DNA from: Planctomycetota bacterium
Lineage (GTDB): Bacteria > Planctomycetota > B129-G9
NCBI GenBank assembly: GCA_030622295.1
Contig: JAUXGI010000075.1
Span: forward strand, 1 to 6,128
Direction: 5' to 3'
Length of the DNA: 6,128 nucleotides
Shown here one piece after another: positions 5,477 to 6,128 of the stretch; position 1 is the stretch's first letter; the number at the start of each line of letters is the position of its first letter. The notes below the pieces were generated by a model. The model worked only from the letters and a program-made list of their open reading frames with translations, had not been told where the DNA came from and did no database searches. Made by a program: the position numbers and the translations under genes.

Positions 5477-6031
5477 ATGAAGATCGTCCTCCTCGGCTAT
5501 CGCTGCAGCGGCAAGACACTGGCCGGGCGTGAAGTGGCGCACAGGCTCGGAATCAAGTTCATAGACACCGATGCCCTGGTCGAAGAGCGCGCCGGCAAGA
5601 GCGTGGCGAACATCTTCGCGCAGGACGGCGAGGACGCCTTCCGCGCCTTCGAACGCCGGGCCATAGCGGAACTCCGCGGCATGAACGAGGGCGTCGTCGC
5701 TGCGGGCGGCGGAGCGGTGCTTGATAAAGACAACGTCGCCGCCCTCAAGCACGAAGCGAAAGTCATCTGGCTCGAAACATCGCCCGACGAGTTGACCCGG
5801 CGCGCACAGGCCGAAGCGGACAAAGGCACAAGGCGGCCCCCCCTTACGAATCTCCCCTTGCACCAGGAAGTCGCGCAGGTATTAGGTAAGCGACGCAGGC
5901 GCTACATGGAGGCTGCGGACTGCATCATCGCCACCGACGGCTGCACGCCCGACGAGGTCGCGGACAGGATTGTGAATTACCTCGAATTTCTCGGCATCAT
6001 CATCCCCCCAGAAAAATCAACAGGGACTTAA
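5477..6031 (+). CDS. aroK: Shikimate kinase
   Basis: This enzyme phosphorylates shikimate to shikimate-3-phosphate with ATP, the step between AroE and AroA. The 184 residues are a normal length for the family. The P-loop is GYRCSGKT (7-14). The shikimate-binding segment is DTD (30-32), followed by GEDAFRAFE (51-59) and the GGGAVL loop (76-81). The LID region has RRPPL (118-122), and an Arg-rich RRRRY (138-142) before AAD supplies the ATP-side arginine. Gene order, one base after aroDE, shows co-translation. No clear Shine-Dalgarno sequence precedes the ATG, so translation probably depends on ribosomes terminating at the aroDE TGA. The last dozen residues (GIIIPPEKSTGT) form a tail beyond the conserved fold. 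TAA is followed immediately by further stops and then by the GTAGG repeat; no hairpin terminator is seen before the window ends. Confidence 0.96.
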   Translation: MKIVLLGYRCSGKTLAGREVAHRLGIKFIDTDALVEERAGKSVANIFAQDGEDAFRAFERRAIAELRGMNEGVVAAGGGAVLDKDNVAALKHEAKVIWLETSPDELTRRAQAEADKGTRRPPLTNLPLHQEVAQVLGKRRRRYMEAADCIIATDGCTPDEVADRIVNYLEFLGIIIPPEKSTGT

Positions 6032-6036
6032 TAATA

Positions 6037-6128
6037 GTAGGAAGTAGGAAAGTAGGCGAGTAGGAAAGGGACAGGAAAGTAGGCAGTAGGAAAGTAGGAG
6101 GGTAGGAGAGGGACAAGAAAGTAGGCAG
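6037..6128. repeat. Purine-rich minisatellite, 42-bp unit built on GTAGG
   Basis: Two adjacent 42-bp copies (6044-6085 and 6086-6127) differ at four positions, and a third begins at 6128, where the window stops. Within each unit GTAGG recurs at spacings of 7, 8, 8 and 19 nt, with GGGACA(G/A)GAAA filling the long interval. Nine GTAGG occurrences start at 6037, 6044, 6052, 6060, 6079, 6086, 6094, 6102 and 6121. By my count only 14 of the 92 bases are pyrimidines on this strand. It starts six bases after the aroK stop and continues to an unknown length. No open frame or unique spacers are seen, so it is neither coding nor a CRISPR array. Confidence 0.85.

Noticed and set aside
6037..6128. CRISPR array
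   Set aside because: The copies are contiguous 42-bp near-identical units with internal GTAGG repetition and no unique spacers.

Overview
The window is a GC-rich stretch of a bacterial chromosome. Its core is a tightly packed shikimate-pathway operon on the + strand: aroA (EPSP synthase, 1414-2691), glyQS (dimeric-type glycyl-tRNA synthetase, 2691-4013), aroDE (fused type I 3-dehydroquinate dehydratase and shikimate dehydrogenase, 4018-5475) and aroK (shikimate kinase, 5477-6031). The junctions are a 1-nt overlap (TAATG), a 4-nt gap and a 1-nt gap, so the four genes are almost certainly co-transcribed and probably translationally coupled. A good sigma-70-type promoter precedes aroA at 1363-1390.

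Divergent from the operon is apbE (261-1283, - strand), an exported FAD:protein FMN transferase. It has its own sigma-70-like promoter in the shared 130-bp region. Beyond its stop lies a 213-nt non-coding stretch (48-260) with two convergent terminator-like hairpins and an 11-bp inverted repeat (GGGGGTCAGAC ... GTCTGACCCCC) bounding positions 71-205. The first 47 nt may be the C-terminal tail of an upstream + strand gene.

Together, AroD, AroE, AroK and AroA carry 3-dehydroquinate through 3-dehydroshikimate, shikimate and shikimate-3-phosphate to EPSP. These are four consecutive steps, and four of the five activities of the fungal AROM protein. AroB, AroC and DAHP synthase are not in the window. 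GlyQS is the odd member because it charges tRNA-Gly and has no chemical link to the pathway. Directly after aroK a purine-rich minisatellite begins, with a 42-bp unit built on GTAGG, and runs off the right edge.

Taxonomy can only be guessed. The AroD-AroE fusion is known from Chlamydiae, Planctomycetes and plants, and dimeric GlyRS is widespread. An uncultured PVC-related or similar candidate-phylum bacterium is plausible but not shown. Most of the window is ordinary core metabolism. The less ordinary parts are the operon composition, the active-site substitutions in AroE and AroA, and the two non-coding repeat structures. I see no evidence of a new defence, mobile or catalytic system.
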